From contig NC_031781.1 in assembly GCF_001522545.3 (NCBI RefSeq), forward strand, positions 9,925,487 to 9,989,486: a DNA stretch of 64,000 bases. Reading direction: 5' to 3'. Shown here piece after piece: positions 11,491-23,473 of this stretch (its first letter is position 1; each line of letters begins with the position of its first letter). Below the pieces are notes generated by a model. The model worked only from the letters and a program-made list of their open reading frames with translations. It was not told where the DNA came from and made no database searches. The translations under genes were made by a program, and so were the position numbers. This DNA comes from Parus major (Eukaryota; Chordata; Aves; Passeriformes; Paridae).

Positions 11491-12919
11491 CAAAATTAAA
11501 GAAGAAAGAAATGGAAGTAGGAAAAGGAAAAAAAAACCTGCCCCGCCTCCCCTCCACTGAGCTGTCTGTAGGTTTGACTCACTGCTGTTGGTGAACTTCA
11601 CTGAGCAGAGCACATTGGGATGTTTCTGCATTAGCAGCATCACAGGCCAAGTCGCTTTATGCAACGGACTGTGGAGCATCTCTCCTGGGGTCTGGTGTTC
11701 AGCAGCTTCCAGGGCTAGCAGGGAAATATTTCCCCACTGTGCAGCCAGCTGTAGCCTCTCTCTGACATTTCCAGCAGCTAATCTGCTTTATCAGAGATGA
11801 AAAACTTCCATAGCTGGTGGCTCAGGAGAACAGGAGGAGAAGTCAAAAACTCAGCCTGGATTTAAAGTAACTCTTCACTTGGATGGTTGCTAACACCTAT
11901 TCTTGTGCTATTTAGTCTGGGAAAAAGGATTTTGAAGTGCCAAGGGAAAGGTAACCAGGTCAAGGATGAAGACAGACAGCTTGGATTTACTCCTAAGGCA
12001 AATCTGAGCTGGATTTGGACTTAGGCCAGTAGGTTCCCCAATGCATTTTGCCTCTGTGAATCCTAAGGGGAGATTCATTTATTCATTTTCTCATGGTTGA
12101 TTCTTGGGGTGAGACTCAGGTGCCAAAAGCAGGCATTTAAAACCAGTTATGACAAAGGGATCTCTCAGAGGGATCCACAAAGAGCTTTCAAGACAGGGAA
12201 GCTAAGGGAAACTTTACCTTTCTGGAGAGTTTACCTCCTTCCAAGAAGAAGTATGGTCCCTGGAGGGCAGGAATTTGATAGTCAGCAAGCAGTAGGGCCA
12301 TCATTCCTTCCTGGAGCTCTTGGGGAAGGCAGTCCTGGTGGGATGTCTGTCCTGCCTCCCACAGCTGCAGGATGATGAGCTGTTACATTTCTTTGCAACA
12401 GAAAATGCTGCCGAAGTCTGGGCTGCACAATACTGAGTACTCATGGAGACTTTTCCATTTGGGAATCCTTCAGCATGTGCTGTAGCTCTCAGGCCACATC
12501 ACTCTCTTCTGAGTGTCCTTTGCAGAGCCTGGCCAGACAGGCAGCTCAGGGAGCAGGGTTGGGTACAGGCACCCAGCATCATCTTGTGGCTGCTTCTGGG
12601 GACACAGAGGGCTTCAGTTTTGCTTTAAGACGAAAGGGCTTCTTTTTCAACTGCCAGCTGGATCAGTTCATTAAATAAAACCAAAAAAATTGCCAATGAC
12701 TCTTGTTCCTTACAAACTGCTTGGGGTTAGCCATCAGACCGGGTATTTATTGTGAGCAGAGGTCAGCTGTGAAATGCTCCATGTGCAGAGCTTCAATATC
12801 CACTTTCAAAATAAAATCAAAGACAGAATGACTGAAAATTGAGATTTCAGCTTATTACCCTCTGAAAGGTGGCTGACATCCCATGCAGTCCAAATGGCAT
12901 CCTCTTGGATGATCTCTAC

Positions 12920-12987
12920 CTTTCTTCTTTTCTGTGGTGTATCAGATAATCCACTGAGCCTTCTTTTCCCAGCAGTTCCTAAAGCTC
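12920..12987 (-). other. weak candidate exon (68 bp)
   Basis: On the minus strand, an acceptor-like GGCCTGTTGACAG precedes 68 open bases ending AAGAAGAAAG before GTAGAG. The frame encodes a basic peptide with a KRRK cluster resembling a nuclear localisation signal, preceded by SDTPQ. The donor lacks the common T at +6 and the acceptor pyrimidine tract is poor. It may well be chance. Confidence 0.15.
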
Positions 12988-13247
12988 CTGTCAACAGGCC
13001 AGGCTTAATGCAGGATCGAATCAGAAAGGGGGTAGAACTCCTGATGAAAATGTCCCTTCAGTATAGGACATGGCCCAGTACATAAAAGGGCATATAACTT
13101 CATTTTGAGCCATCTTTCTTCCCTCCAAATCCAGGCCTCCCTGATACATTCAAAGAATTACATATGTGCCTAAAATATGTAATTAGGCTCTTGGCTCACA
13201 TACAGTCAGTGAGTGTAAAGAAACCAGAGCATCCATAAATATTGGAG

Positions 13248-13260
13248 TTTTTTTTTTTTT
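13248..13260. repeat. poly(T) tract
   Basis: Thirteen consecutive T. No clear element attached. Confidence 0.9.
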
Positions 13261-13659
13261 AATTACTCATTCCTTTAAAAGTAAAAAGTAGGACAGATGA
13301 GCTGTGAAGGAGGGAAACAAGGCAAAATTAGTCTTCTGTCATTTGCGGCTGCTCTAATCCACATGAAAAAGGCTCTGAACAGCAGTGTTTGGGTTTTCCT
13401 CCCTTGGTGGGGTAAATGCAAGGAATTCATTAAACAGACAACCTGGCTGTGCCTAAATCCTTCATCTATCACAGGGATTTGTTTTAGAAAGCTCTGCTCT
13501 TGCATGAGATATATTTGGATTTGGAGTACAAGGAGTATCTTCATTTAATAGCTCTCCATTCTCATCAGGTTGGCCTTCCTTGGGGCTGTCCTTTCAGTTG
13601 TCTGGGAGTTTATTCTCATAACAGGCTCATCTATTCCTTTGTCAGATATCCTCTCAAAA

Positions 13660-13870
13660 TGGCCCCTGTGCAATAAATTGACTGAATTTGGTAAAATTCC
13701 TTCTTTTAGCTAGCCCATACCGACAAGCAAAATCCACTATTAACTGCACAGCAATAAAGTTTTACAAGGATTTTTCCGGCTTTTTACCTGCTACAGATTC
13801 AGTTTAATTTTGACAATATTTTTAACCAGTCTGCAGCATGTCTTGTCCATACTTTGCTAAAGAGGTCAGC
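13660..13870. promoter_or_regulatory. CNE-like block
   Basis: Repeat-free, with CCATACCGACAAGC, CAATAAAGTTTTACAAGG, TTTTTCCGGC (ETS-like CCGG core on the opposite reading) and TTTAATTTTGACAATATTT. It keeps two CpGs in an AT-rich setting. Candidate enhancer by texture. Confidence 0.35.
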
Positions 13871-14639
13871 TACCTTGTACATGCCCCCATTTATAGTCCT
13901 CCCATGTCTCTGATTTCCAAATACCATGCACAGACCACCTGCAGTGGGCAGCCTCCTGTTGCCAGGCTGCAGCTGGTAGAAAGTATCTTTTTTTTTTGTT
14001 TTTTTGTTTAAATTTGTGAGCTATCTGTATGGGTGAGCTCACTGCTGCTGCAGCAGTCTGCTTTGGGACCCACCAAATGGAGCACGTGGAGCTGGAGGAG
14101 TTTGATCATTTGGACCCAGAGGGAAAGGGCAGCGCTGTGTTTCAAATATCTGAAATCCTGAGTGCTGCAGAGGCAGAGCTCAAACGTGAGGCAGGTGACA
14201 GGCTGCTGCTTGTGCAGTGCAGAAGCGACCCCGGCAGGCTTCTTGCTTTAGCACCTGTGCTTTGGTATCTCAGCACCATCTTCGTCCTCACTTGCTGCAC
14301 TTTGCACCAGAAATGGAGAGTTATCCTAAGAGCTTTTAGATGTGATGAGTCCTTTTGCAAGCAGGCTGCAGCAGTCCATTGAAATGCTCCTTACATGAGC
14401 TCTGGATGAAATGCAGGGTGAGTGGAGGGGAGAGAGGGAACTATATTATCTTTTTTCCCTAATAAGAAGTGATACAGAAAGAGAATACTGTATACAGTTC
14501 ACTTAACTAATTTTCTAACCAACAGTCATTGCAATGTTCTCTCTTGGATCAGAAGGAACAAGGCAAGAGGCAGAATAATAAATTCAGACTGCATTTTTGC
14601 AAGCTACAACCATATCATTATAGGAAGGAGTTTAAAGAC
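13871..14639. other. non-coding stretch with one protein-like open frame
   Basis: Begins with T-rich runs (13989-14010). A 117-codon plus frame (14029-14382) starts at an ATG in a GTATGGG context. Its first 70 residues are charged (HVELEEFDHLD, EAELKREAG) and the rest is hydrophobic. No family recognised and no support from splice sites, and a 72-codon frame lies opposite. Most likely chance. Confidence 0.35.
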
Positions 14640-14900
14640 ATCCACTCTGGGGAGAAAAAATTAAAAACAGAGGCCACTTCAGCCCACCCTTGGCAACATG
14701 ATTAATTAAAATTAAATTCAATAAAAAATAACTTTCAGATGCCATCTGAATAAAATCTGCCATCTAAATAGTGTTCTCTGCAGACATAAGGCTATCTGCG
14801 CTGGTGAGCTGATTTGAATGGGAAGATGCATCATCTTGGGATGCAATATATCCATTTCCCACCTGCCACTGCTGCCTGCCATGTCAGCCTGATTTGCAGT
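14640..14900. promoter_or_regulatory. CNE-like block
   Basis: ATGATTAATTAAAATTAAATTC is followed by two CCATCT-ATAA-type words 20 bp apart (GCCATCTGAATAAAATC and GCCATCTAAATAG). The near-repeat of GCCATCT spacing suggests a paired site. Texture-based candidate. Confidence 0.3.
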
Positions 14901-16839
14901 CAACACACCCCTCCTATCCTGTGAGACATGGGCTCTGAGCAAACACTCTGTGCAAGGTGGAAGGCAGGGTGAAGGCACAGCTGCACCCAGCCCAGCTCCT
15001 GGGACACTCTCCAGCTTTGGCTAAAGGTGCTCCTTTCTGACTTAGTGAGGGGTGTGTGTCAGGCCTGGTTTAGCTTGAAGCAGGTGAATGCCACAGCACT
15101 GTCTCATTTCTGTGTGACACTGCACCAGGAGCAGCATGTGCACACAATGGCTTTGGGAGGTTGTTTTAAGGTGCTGTGCTGGCCACCTGGCTCCAGCACA
15201 GAGAGACACCTGCCTGCTGCAAACCTGCTCTCAGCCTGCCCTGCTCACCCCCACGGCTGCCACCCCTTCCCTGCCAGACCCCTTCCCCAGAGCACAGCCT
15301 GCCCTCTTGGAAAGGCAGCAGCTGAATCCTCCTACATTTCTGCTGGCCAGTCTGCCTCCAAAGTGGCACGAGAGCATTGATGGAAAGTCAGTCACCATTC
15401 AAAACAAACCAGAAATATCAGCTGCTTTTTTTTTTTTTTTTCCCCTTTTTCTTTCAGGGGACTTTTAATTCCTTTCTCTAGTGTTCATTTACACACAACT
15501 CCAAGAGGATGAGAGGAGAGCTCAGATGATCCAGGCTGTACCATATCCTTATTAGATTAGACAGCATCAACTTCCCCCAGGCCACAACCCCAAGGACAGG
15601 GAATTACATGAGTTTTCCATCTCTCCCTTCCTGTTATAATCAATAGTAAAAAAGTGAATTGCCGATAGGGGAGGAGAGTTATGTCCCTGGAGGCACATCT
15701 CTGCTCCAGAGCACTTGGTCCTCTTTGGTTGCCTATAGTAACTCAGACTTTTATCTCTCCTGGTTCCAGTCCCACAGATGTGTGGTGTCACCTCTCAGAG
15801 AAAAATCCCAAGGGAGTAAATCACTATCTCAGAGGTTTGCCTCCCATAAATCAGCATTACTCTTCTGTCCATACAGGGACTGCTTTTCCCCTGCTTCAGT
15901 TTCCAATCAATCAGTGAAAACTGAAGCAGGATTACTGATTTTTAGCCACCAGAACAGAGATTTGCCACTTGCATATCTCTCACCACTAGTTTACTGTGTA
16001 ACTGCTTATTTAGTGATGTCAAATATGCATCTAAGATTAGAGGAGATGAAGCTGTGAATGTCTTTGAAGAGATGATTAGGAAAGGCTTTCTATGATGCAG
16101 ATATACCTGAAGGCACGGACAAGAGGAGATGTGGAAGCTTTTCTTTCAGACAGGGTCTCCAGAGGTTCTTTAGTCAAGAAAATGCAGTGGTATTATTAAA
16201 AATTATAATAGTTTCATGAAAAATTAAATGGCAGGTGGCAAGCAGAATTTAGGGTGGAACAGGGGAAATGTGGATTGTTTTACTGCAGCTTGTGGATATT
16301 AAAACAAGGCATTTAGAGATTGATCCAAGAACAGTTAGCTGGCATCTTCTCACTGACTTCAGGGAAAACTGGATCAGACCTTAAAAATCAGGAGGATACT
16401 GACTTCAGCCCATCAGAGCTAATCCTGATTTACACTAATATGTAGGAGATCAGCTCAGATCTGTTGCCTGAAAATGCCTAGGCCTATCTGTATGGTTCTG
16501 CAGGACAGAGAAAACTCAAGCCTTGCATTAAGATTCCTCTACCTGTATTTCAAGGGACCAGAAATATCTCTGGATCTTGAGCTTTGCATGATGCCTCAGG
16601 ACACAATCCTCTGAAGGATCTGCCACCTTTGCCCAAACTGGCCTCGAGGTACACCTGACACCCCCTTGCACCATTATCCTTCATCTCCCTGCTCTGCAAG
16701 GATCTCCCACACAATGGACTTTCTGCTTCATCCCCAGTGCCCTCCTGCTCTTCTTTGAGCCTCCATGGATTCATTTTATTCCTCGTGCAAGACAGGCTGG
16801 GAGACAGGGCTGTTAAGAGCTGTTGCAGTAAGAGCTGTA
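14901..16839. other. non-coding stretch, no gene seen
   Basis: Unique DNA with a poly(T) tract at 15426-15441. Frames of 117, 110 and 132 codons occur in overlapping registers with no domain. No transposon recognised. Confidence 0.45.
15426..15441. repeat. poly(T) tract
   Basis: Sixteen T followed by a C/T tract and CAG. It resembles a splice acceptor, but no convincing exon follows. Confidence 0.9.
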
Positions 16840-16985
16840 GAGGTTAAACTGCTTTTAAAAGCCACTTAATAAAGCTCAGCAGAAAATCTAAAATGAGTTA
16901 AAGGTAGCTAATGTGAATCTCAATTTTTAAAATTCATAACATTTATCAGTGTCCATGCGAGGCAGCACAACAGAAATAAACACTG
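16840..16985. promoter_or_regulatory. CNE-like block
   Basis: AT-rich with GCCACTTAATAAAGC, GGTAGCTAATGTG and a CpG retained in CCATGCGAGG. Texture-based candidate. Confidence 0.27.
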
Positions 16986-19789
16986 ACTCCCACTGGCTCC
17001 ACTGGTTCCCCACCTGCTGACAGCAGAATCAGTCCCTCTGTCCCTGGTGTTACTGTCTCAGGGCTTGTTAGGTGGATGTCTCAGCTACCTCAGCCAGGAT
17101 CTTTTCTCTTGTAAGAGGCAAAGATCCTCCACAGTCTAAAGGAGGACAGAGGCACGTTCCAGTGCTCTGGGAAAGAGGGTTTGCTGGAGATCTTTTACAT
17201 GCTGTACATCTTTGACATTCCCTGCAAGTTGCACGACTACTAAAGCTGCCAGGAGGGGAGGGATAATCACAGTGCTCCAGTCCTTCCTCCAAAGCAAAAT
17301 GTTTCTAAAATTGGCAGTGTAGAGGTGCCAATTGCATTTGACATGTCTTGAAATGCTGGTGAGGGTCAGAGAAATTGCTCTGGAAATGGCCACTTGTTAT
17401 TGCACATACTTGGTTTGTAGGCAAATTCCTCCCTGAGACACACCTGCAGGGCTGGCTGGGAAACAAAGCAGCCCCGAGTGGCGGTGCCTGCTGAGAGTCC
17501 CTGCATGCAGGAGTGCCCAGCAGTGACCCCAGAGCTCCTGCAGCCCCCCAGAGGCACAGCCCCTTCACATCTGTGCTGCTCCCTCAGCACAGCCCCATGG
17601 CTGCTCCCGAGGACTTTGCAGCTCCATGCACGCTGCCCAGCACGTGGGTGCCCCATTCTCCAGGGACTGGTGCTGGTGATTCCATGTACACCCAAATGCA
17701 ATGCTGGCTTACTCCTGGGAGTGTGAAAAGTTGTGACCCCCCTCAGCCATGGGTAATGACCCTTGTGACTTGCCTCTGATCATCCCCCTAAAAACACACT
17801 GCTGATTTTTTTTATTTTCTGAGTTATCTTCCTCTGTAGCATCCATCAGACCACTGTCTTTTTATTCCTTCCTTCTCTTACAAAGTCTCCTCTCCAATTC
17901 GCTCCTCCAGATGAGACCCAAAGCTCCTAGCATTTATCACTGTCACCAAAGTATCCCTTTCTTCTGTTTGCTGACACTTCACCCACCGATCCCAATTACT
18001 GGCTGTCTTTTCTTCCATTCATACAAATTCCCCATGCAACTTTGGATCATCAATTTTCAGCAAATGGGCTGTTGGCGAGTGCCAGGCCCTGCCTCATCCC
18101 CCTTGGCTGGCAGCTTGCTTCTGACACACGGTGTCCCTACTGCTCCCAGGCCAGATGAATGAAACTTTGTCAGGAGAACAGTGAATGAAGAAGAAAGACC
18201 TTGTTTCCCTTCCCACATTCCTCCTATATTCACAGGAATTCAGCTCTTGGTGAAAAGCATCAGGTGGGCGATCACACAAGTCCCAGATCCAGCACCTGGT
18301 GAGGCACTGGCCCTTAGGTGGAGAGCACATGTAAGGAAGCCCAAACTGACAAAAGAAATGAGAATGGCCCTGTGAACCCTGAGAAGGATGCAGGATGCAC
18401 ATTTATGTGCCCAGGATGGCGTGTTCCTGGGCACAGATCTCATCAACAGGTCAAAGAGGGACTTCAGTGCAATCCTTCCTGTGCTGTGAGTCAAACATTT
18501 ATTGAACCCCTTGGGAGACCAAGCTAGTCCTTCTCCCCAGCCTGCTGTTTGATTACTTTGGTGTGTCTGGGAGCACTGTGGAGATGGTCCCAGCTAAACA
18601 CTTCTCTGTCTGCATGTGTCTGCAGTGTGCTCCTGCCTCAGCATGGGCTGCACTGTGGCATTTCCAGTTAAGTGCTGAAATCAAATGAATTGCTTCTCCA
18701 CAGCCCTTTGCACCTTCCAGGGCATCCACGTGCCACTCCTCCATGTCCCTGGCTTATGGAATTGGTCATAGGTGAGGAGGGAGAAATTTGTATAGGATTC
18801 CCTTGTAAAATCCCTGAAAGCAGGCACGTTGGGATGCTGGTAATAATCCTCCTCTTTCTTAGCATATGATAACTGCCTCCTAAAATATTAATCAAATCAT
18901 GTCATGTGATCCTAAAAATAGGCTTTCCAATTCCACTCTGTTCTCTCCTTAAGGTTTCTTGTCTGTTGTGGTTTAACCTTTTCTGGCATTTCACTGATTG
19001 TAGCAACTGCTTTTCCAGAGTATTGCAAAACCTCGTGCCCTTTCCCAGTGTGTACACACCAATGTACATCCCTCACACACCACTCAGCTTTCCCATCATT
19101 TTGGCACAAGGATTTCCTCACCAATATGCACATACATTAATCCACCCAATGACACCACAGAAATTTATTCCAAACACAGTGCTGCATAATCCAAATATTT
19201 TTTCAGCTCAACTACCACCTCAACTATCCTGGCCCCTCTGGGACAAGTTGGAAGAGCCACACACACCTCAAGATTTTGGGGAAGCTGATCAACATGTGTA
19301 CCCCTGGCAGGCCTTGGAGCACCCAGACTTCACTGCTTCCTTTCTGCTGCTGCGATGCTAATGGATGAAGTTCTATAAATATTTGATTGACCTGTCACTG
19401 CCATGCTGCTCTCATTTATCACTTGCTCAAGTCAGATCCAAATTACTTTGGAATATTTTGTGCTGTCTCTATAGAGTGTTTAATTCTTTTGCTGCCACCC
19501 CAGCTGCCCCTTTCTCTACTCCACCTCCAATGCAGCAATGGAGCAGTTCCTGAAAACAGCCCTTCCTAGGCTGAGAAATAAAACAGAACCAAGTGCATGG
19601 GGCAGTGGGACTGAGAAAGTGAATCTAAAAAGATGCAGAAATAACCCAGACAGGGCAGGGTGATGTATGTAGGGTGAACTCACCCTCAATAGGAGAGAGT
19701 GCATACCACAGAGTATGAGATCAACAGCCCCTCTCTACCATTTCCATAGTGCTGTGTCCCAAAAGAGGATCACAGATTCACAAGAAATT
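16986..19789. other. non-coding stretch, no gene seen
   Basis: GC-richer DNA, C-rich at 17450-17700. The 151-codon frame at 18906-19361 is low-complexity Pro/His/Phe-rich and judged accidental. A small AT-rich block at 17290-17430 (GCCAATTGCATTTGAC and TGTTATTGCACATAC) has CNE texture. No repeats recognised. Confidence 0.45.
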
Positions 19790-19870
19790 CAGGTAATTTG
19801 CTCGTCATGTTACCCATAGGAAGTGAGTAATTCTCTTCGCTCACCACTCTAATCAGAGCCTGGGTATTTT
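19790..19870 (-). repeat. possible MIR-like relic (reverse)
   Basis: Order of words: AGGTAATTTGCTCGTCATGTTACC, then AGGAAGTGAGTAATTC, then GCTCACCACTCTAATCAG. This parallels the reversed MIR core (AAGTGACTTGCCCAAGGTCAC, then AGTGGCAGAGC, then a CTCTAACC word). Heavily diverged. Confidence 0.35.
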
Positions 19871-20380
19871 ACTAGCAAGGGCTCAGGAATAAATTAGGAT
19901 ATATAGTCCATACAATCAAATTCTATTCTGTTCATTTTCACTCCTGTCTTCTTTAGATTTTTACATTTGGGATGAAATCAGCAGATTTTAGGGCTTGTGG
20001 AGATTGAAATGACTGTGTTTAGTGATGCAGACCCTGCTCACGCAGAGCCCAGTGTTGCTGTGCTCATGGTAATGAGCCCCCCAGGGTGCTCGTAGCTGCC
20101 CTGGGCTGACACAAAGGCCTTTGCCTTGATCCCCCTGCAAACCCTCACTACATCTGCTCCAGCCCTTCCAGGGCCAGTCCAGCCCCACAGTCGTCCCCAC
20201 TGATGCCACATAGCTTTTACTGTGGATCTACCTGCAAAATCCCAGGGCTAAGCCAGCCCTGGAAGCTGGCGAGGACTTGTGTTGGAAGTGGTGTATAAAT
20301 CCCATGGGCTGAGTTGCCTCTGCACAAATAAATCCTTCTCTCAGCCTTCAAAAAACAAAAGCCTGACACATTGAACTACT
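19871..20380. other. non-coding stretch, no gene seen
   Basis: Unique sequence. No gene, repeat or RNA recognised. Confidence 0.45.
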
Positions 20381-20700
20381 TCTATCATTAGAATTACCCC
20401 TCTCATTAGCTCTCCCCCTCTGCCTCCTCCCTTCCACGTGTCAGCAATATGCCGATCCATCCTGCTTACACCAGCTCTTACCTGCACTCCAATTACTTTC
20501 TCATCTCCCCCACTGGCTGTTTTCAATACTATTATCTGCTGCATTTGCTGGATCCGGCTTTCAAGCGTTTGACTGATGCCTGATTCCTGTAACCAGAACA
20601 TGTCTGTTGATTGGACTGTCAATGGATTTCTTGGCAGAAAGGGCACTGGGCCTTGCAAATGTGAAACTGTATTTCAATCTCATTTAGGAGGAAAGAGAAA
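20381..20700. promoter_or_regulatory. CNE-like block around an exon candidate
   Basis: Repeat-free block with CAGCAATATGCCGATCC, CCAATTACTTTC and a TGATTGGACTGTCAATGG segment holding PBX-type TGATTG and its near-inverse TCAATG. It retains several CpGs. Sequence quality looks uniform inside and outside the exon candidate, so it may be a conserved element whose open frame is coincidental. Confidence 0.38.
20482..20586 (-). CDS. candidate internal coding exon, 35 codons
   Basis: Read on the minus strand, GTTCTGGTTACAG is followed by 105 bases ending TTGGAGTGCAG before GTAAGAG, giving acceptor-like and near-consensus donor signals. The segment is open in one frame with both ends in phase 0. It encodes a Gln-rich amphipathic stretch (LESRIQQMQQ), a hydrophobic patch (IIVLK) and a charged turn (SGGDEK). 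I do not recognise the protein. The open frame extends beyond the exon on both sides (20341-20658). Against it: the pyrimidine tract is modest and no partner exon was found in the window. Alternative: a conserved regulatory element with accidental splice words. Confidence 0.35.
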
Positions 20701-21180
20701 AGAGAAAGAAAAATACCCAAAAGCTACATTTTCACTTGCTCTCTTTGAACAAGTGCTTTAAGTAAACAAGCATTTTACCTTTCTTTAATAAGGTCATTTG
20801 TGACATCACTTTCTTATCAGAAGAAGGAACATTTTGTGTTTTGTATTTTCAGCCCATCTTTATTTTTCAGCAAATGACTTCTTACAGATTCTTCTGTGGG
20901 GAGGGAAAGAGTGGGGAGTGGGGGATATACATCCCTCCCTGTCTCCTGGCTACCCGCAGTGACACCTGGCTCTAATGGGAGCAAGCAAAGCCATCTCTGG
21001 TCAGCCCTCCCCACGCCTGCTTGCAGCCAGAGCCTCTCTGGAAGAATGCACCTTTGACTTTCCTAAATAACAATGCAATTACCTTCGAAAGCTGGCAGCC
21101 AAAGTACGTGCTGAGAGATGGCTATCATTAAGAAGAAATTATCTGCTCTCAGGGAATGGCCAATTTGTTAACTTGTGAAA
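20701..21180. promoter_or_regulatory. two CNE-like patches
   Basis: Patch one, 20755-20830: TAAGTAAACAAGC (a forkhead-type GTAAACA word), TTTAATAAGGTC and GTGACATCAC (CRE-like), then CTTATCAG (GATA). Patch two, 21045-21180: AATAACAATGC (SOX-type ACAAT), CAATTACCTTCGAAAGC and GGCTATCATTAAG. The intervening part is ordinary. Texture-based. Confidence 0.33.
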
Positions 21181-22099
21181 GAGGAGAAAGATCCCAGTTA
21201 CAGACCACATGGGTGGGAGAACTGCTTCTTCACCTGGGGGGAATCTCCTGGGAATTGAAGGATGAGTCCTGGGTGAATTGGATCTGGTGCACTTTGCTCC
21301 CTGTGCTGTGCAGGTGCACATAAGCAGGTGTGCACCGTGCAGTTCTCCTCCATGCACAGAGCAGGAGTCATTCCATACATGGAAACCACTCACATGAGAC
21401 AGCTAAATGGTCCTGCTGCTGGAGACCTGAGCTCAAACACAACTCACCTGTCACCTGCCTGTGGATGAAGGGGGCCACCAGAATCACTGGTATCACCTGA
21501 AGTTCCCAGAGGCCCAGGGTAAGGAGCGAAATTTGCAAAACAAAAGCAGGAGAAAGACAATTTTTGAGACAGGAAAGATTGAGGCATGAATAAATTACTT
21601 GTTATTTAAATAAAACACTTGAGGTCAGTTTCCATCAGTATATTTAGGGCAGGACAGGTGAGCTCTCACACACTAAATTTCTTTTCCCCACTGCCTTATC
21701 AAGAGCTCTTCAATGGATTAAAGCAGGATAACTGATCTGTGCAGAAAGACCAGATTCTGATGAACATCAGAGTTAACCTTTGATATTGCACCTAACTGCG
21801 GAGACTCTGGCATTTTCACATCTAAATGCAACCCCAAGAAGCCCACCAGTGAGTTAGCTGGGAAAAAAAGTGAAATCACTGGTGTTGACAGGACTATCTG
21901 AAAATATCAGCATGTTCAAATTCAGAAGTTTGCTTGAGACCTTTCTGGAAGACAAAAACACTCTTTGATTGCTCAGAAATGGATCTGGTGGGCTTATAGT
22001 GCTAAATAAAGAACAGCAGAATCAGTGAGCTTTGAAGATGACAGGATTTTCTAGGTCACGTTGTCTTTTTTTTCCCCCTTGGCCAATACAGACTGTTTT
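21181..22099. other. non-coding stretch, no gene seen
   Basis: Unique DNA with frames up to 84 codons and no domain. Confidence 0.45.
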
Positions 22100-22152
22100 G
22101 TAGATTGTAGCCTTGAGACCTCCTTCCAAACCAACCCTAAATGTTACAAGGA
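22100..22152 (+). repeat. possible CR1 LINE 3'-end fragment
   Basis: CCTTGAGACCTCCTTCCAAACC resembles the CR1 3' terminus (roughly TTGAGAGGTCCCTTCCAACCC) but without the usual terminal ATTCTATG repeats. Weak, old match. Confidence 0.35.
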
Positions 22153-23473
22153 ATGCAGTTTGACAACTGCTTAGTGGATACACACAGGCATCAGCTTTGT
22201 AGGTGCTGAAGCTGTTAGGGTATGGCTGGTAATCTAAGCAAGTATGTTTTGAATATTTATTACCTTTTTGAGAGGAATGAGCTGGGAAAAAAGAAATTAG
22301 TCTGGCAGAGGGTTGTGCAGAAAACCCCTCCCTGAAAAGGGATGAATAATCACTTTCTTCCCTCCCAACAGACCTGATCTACTGCTCCCATTTCTCCCCC
22401 CTGCCATGGGCTCCTGGCTAGGGTGAAGCAGCCCAGATGTGGAGGAGGGGATGGACATGGAACAAATGCCTTTTCAAACCTGGAAAAACAGGTAAAACTG
22501 GACTTTGCTGCCTAAAAGTCAGAGCACAGGCAGAGCCAGGCCTATCATGGGAGATGGATAAAGGAGAGGATTGTCAACGGAGGGCAGAGTGTGGTGCTGG
22601 GATTTCTGGAGAGTAAGGTCCATTTCTTGTAGAGAGAATGAATCATCTTTTTTTATAGAATGAATCATCTTTTTTTATCGCTCTCCTGACTTTTCCAGCA
22701 GAGACATTGCACAATCACCAGTGCTTGTAGTGAGGAAAATGTAAACATGTCAGCAAACACGGATTTAGTGTCGCAACTGCGATCCCCTCTGGGTCAAGCT
22801 GTGGTCCCAAAGGATGGGTCATCATGTAGTGAACTCAAAGAGGGTGAAGCAAACACAACTGCCAGGAGACAAGTCAACTCCTACAGAGTTGTCCAGGAGA
22901 CCTGGAGCTTTCAGCTCAGAACTCCCATTCTGGGGAAGTGAAATAGGCTCAGGAGAAGTTTCTTGGCTTCTCCAGTAAGACTTGAAGGAAAAGAATGGCT
23001 TCACCGGAACTGATTTGCAAAAATCCAGAGTATTTCAGCCCTGGTACTGGACTTCAGCATTTTACAGATGTTTATGTCCAAGCCAGAACCTTGTACCTCA
23101 CAGCCACATTCAAAACGCGCCAGCTTCAGACAAACCTACACTGAGACTCCCTCGCTGAGCCCTGAGGAAAAGGAGATGGGATGGGAAGCAGTTTTGGGTG
23201 CTATGGACTTGTTGCTGTGCAACAGGGACTCTGGGCTCGGTGCTGGGAGCCAGGGAAGCTCAGTGGTGACCACCTCATTGCACTCTGGCCTGCCTGTTCC
23301 TTGGTGCTGGACGGAAGCACAATTAGGGAAATGATGACAGAAAGGAGGGAGAGAGAAGACCACAGCAGCCTGAAAAGCAGCAGCATTAGCAGCAGGCCAA
23401 GAGGACATTATTCCCCTGATAGATCTCCTCTTCCCACTCCCCATCATGCCAGCAGCCTCTTTAGCTTTGCACG
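22153..23473. other. non-coding stretch, no gene seen
   Basis: Unique DNA except for a 22-bp tandem duplication (below). Frames of 88, 100 and 103 codons between 23068 and 23483 overlap one another on both strands. No domain recognised. Confidence 0.45.
22635..22678. repeat. 22-bp exact tandem duplication
   Basis: Two identical adjacent copies of a 22-bp unit starting AGAATGAATCATC and ending in seven T plus AT. No divergence between copies, so the duplication is young or the result of slippage. Confidence 0.9.

Larger units (their letters stand above)
11491..13659. other. non-coding stretch with one weak exon candidate
   Basis: Unique DNA. The frame at 12097-12375 (92 codons) and its neighbours have no recognisable domain. 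A poly(T) run lies at 13248-13260. The minus-strand exon candidate at 12920-12987 is listed separately. Confidence 0.45.

Noticed and set aside
18906..19361. 151-codon plus frame
   Set aside because: Low-complexity Pro/His/Phe composition, no domain, no splice or promoter context.
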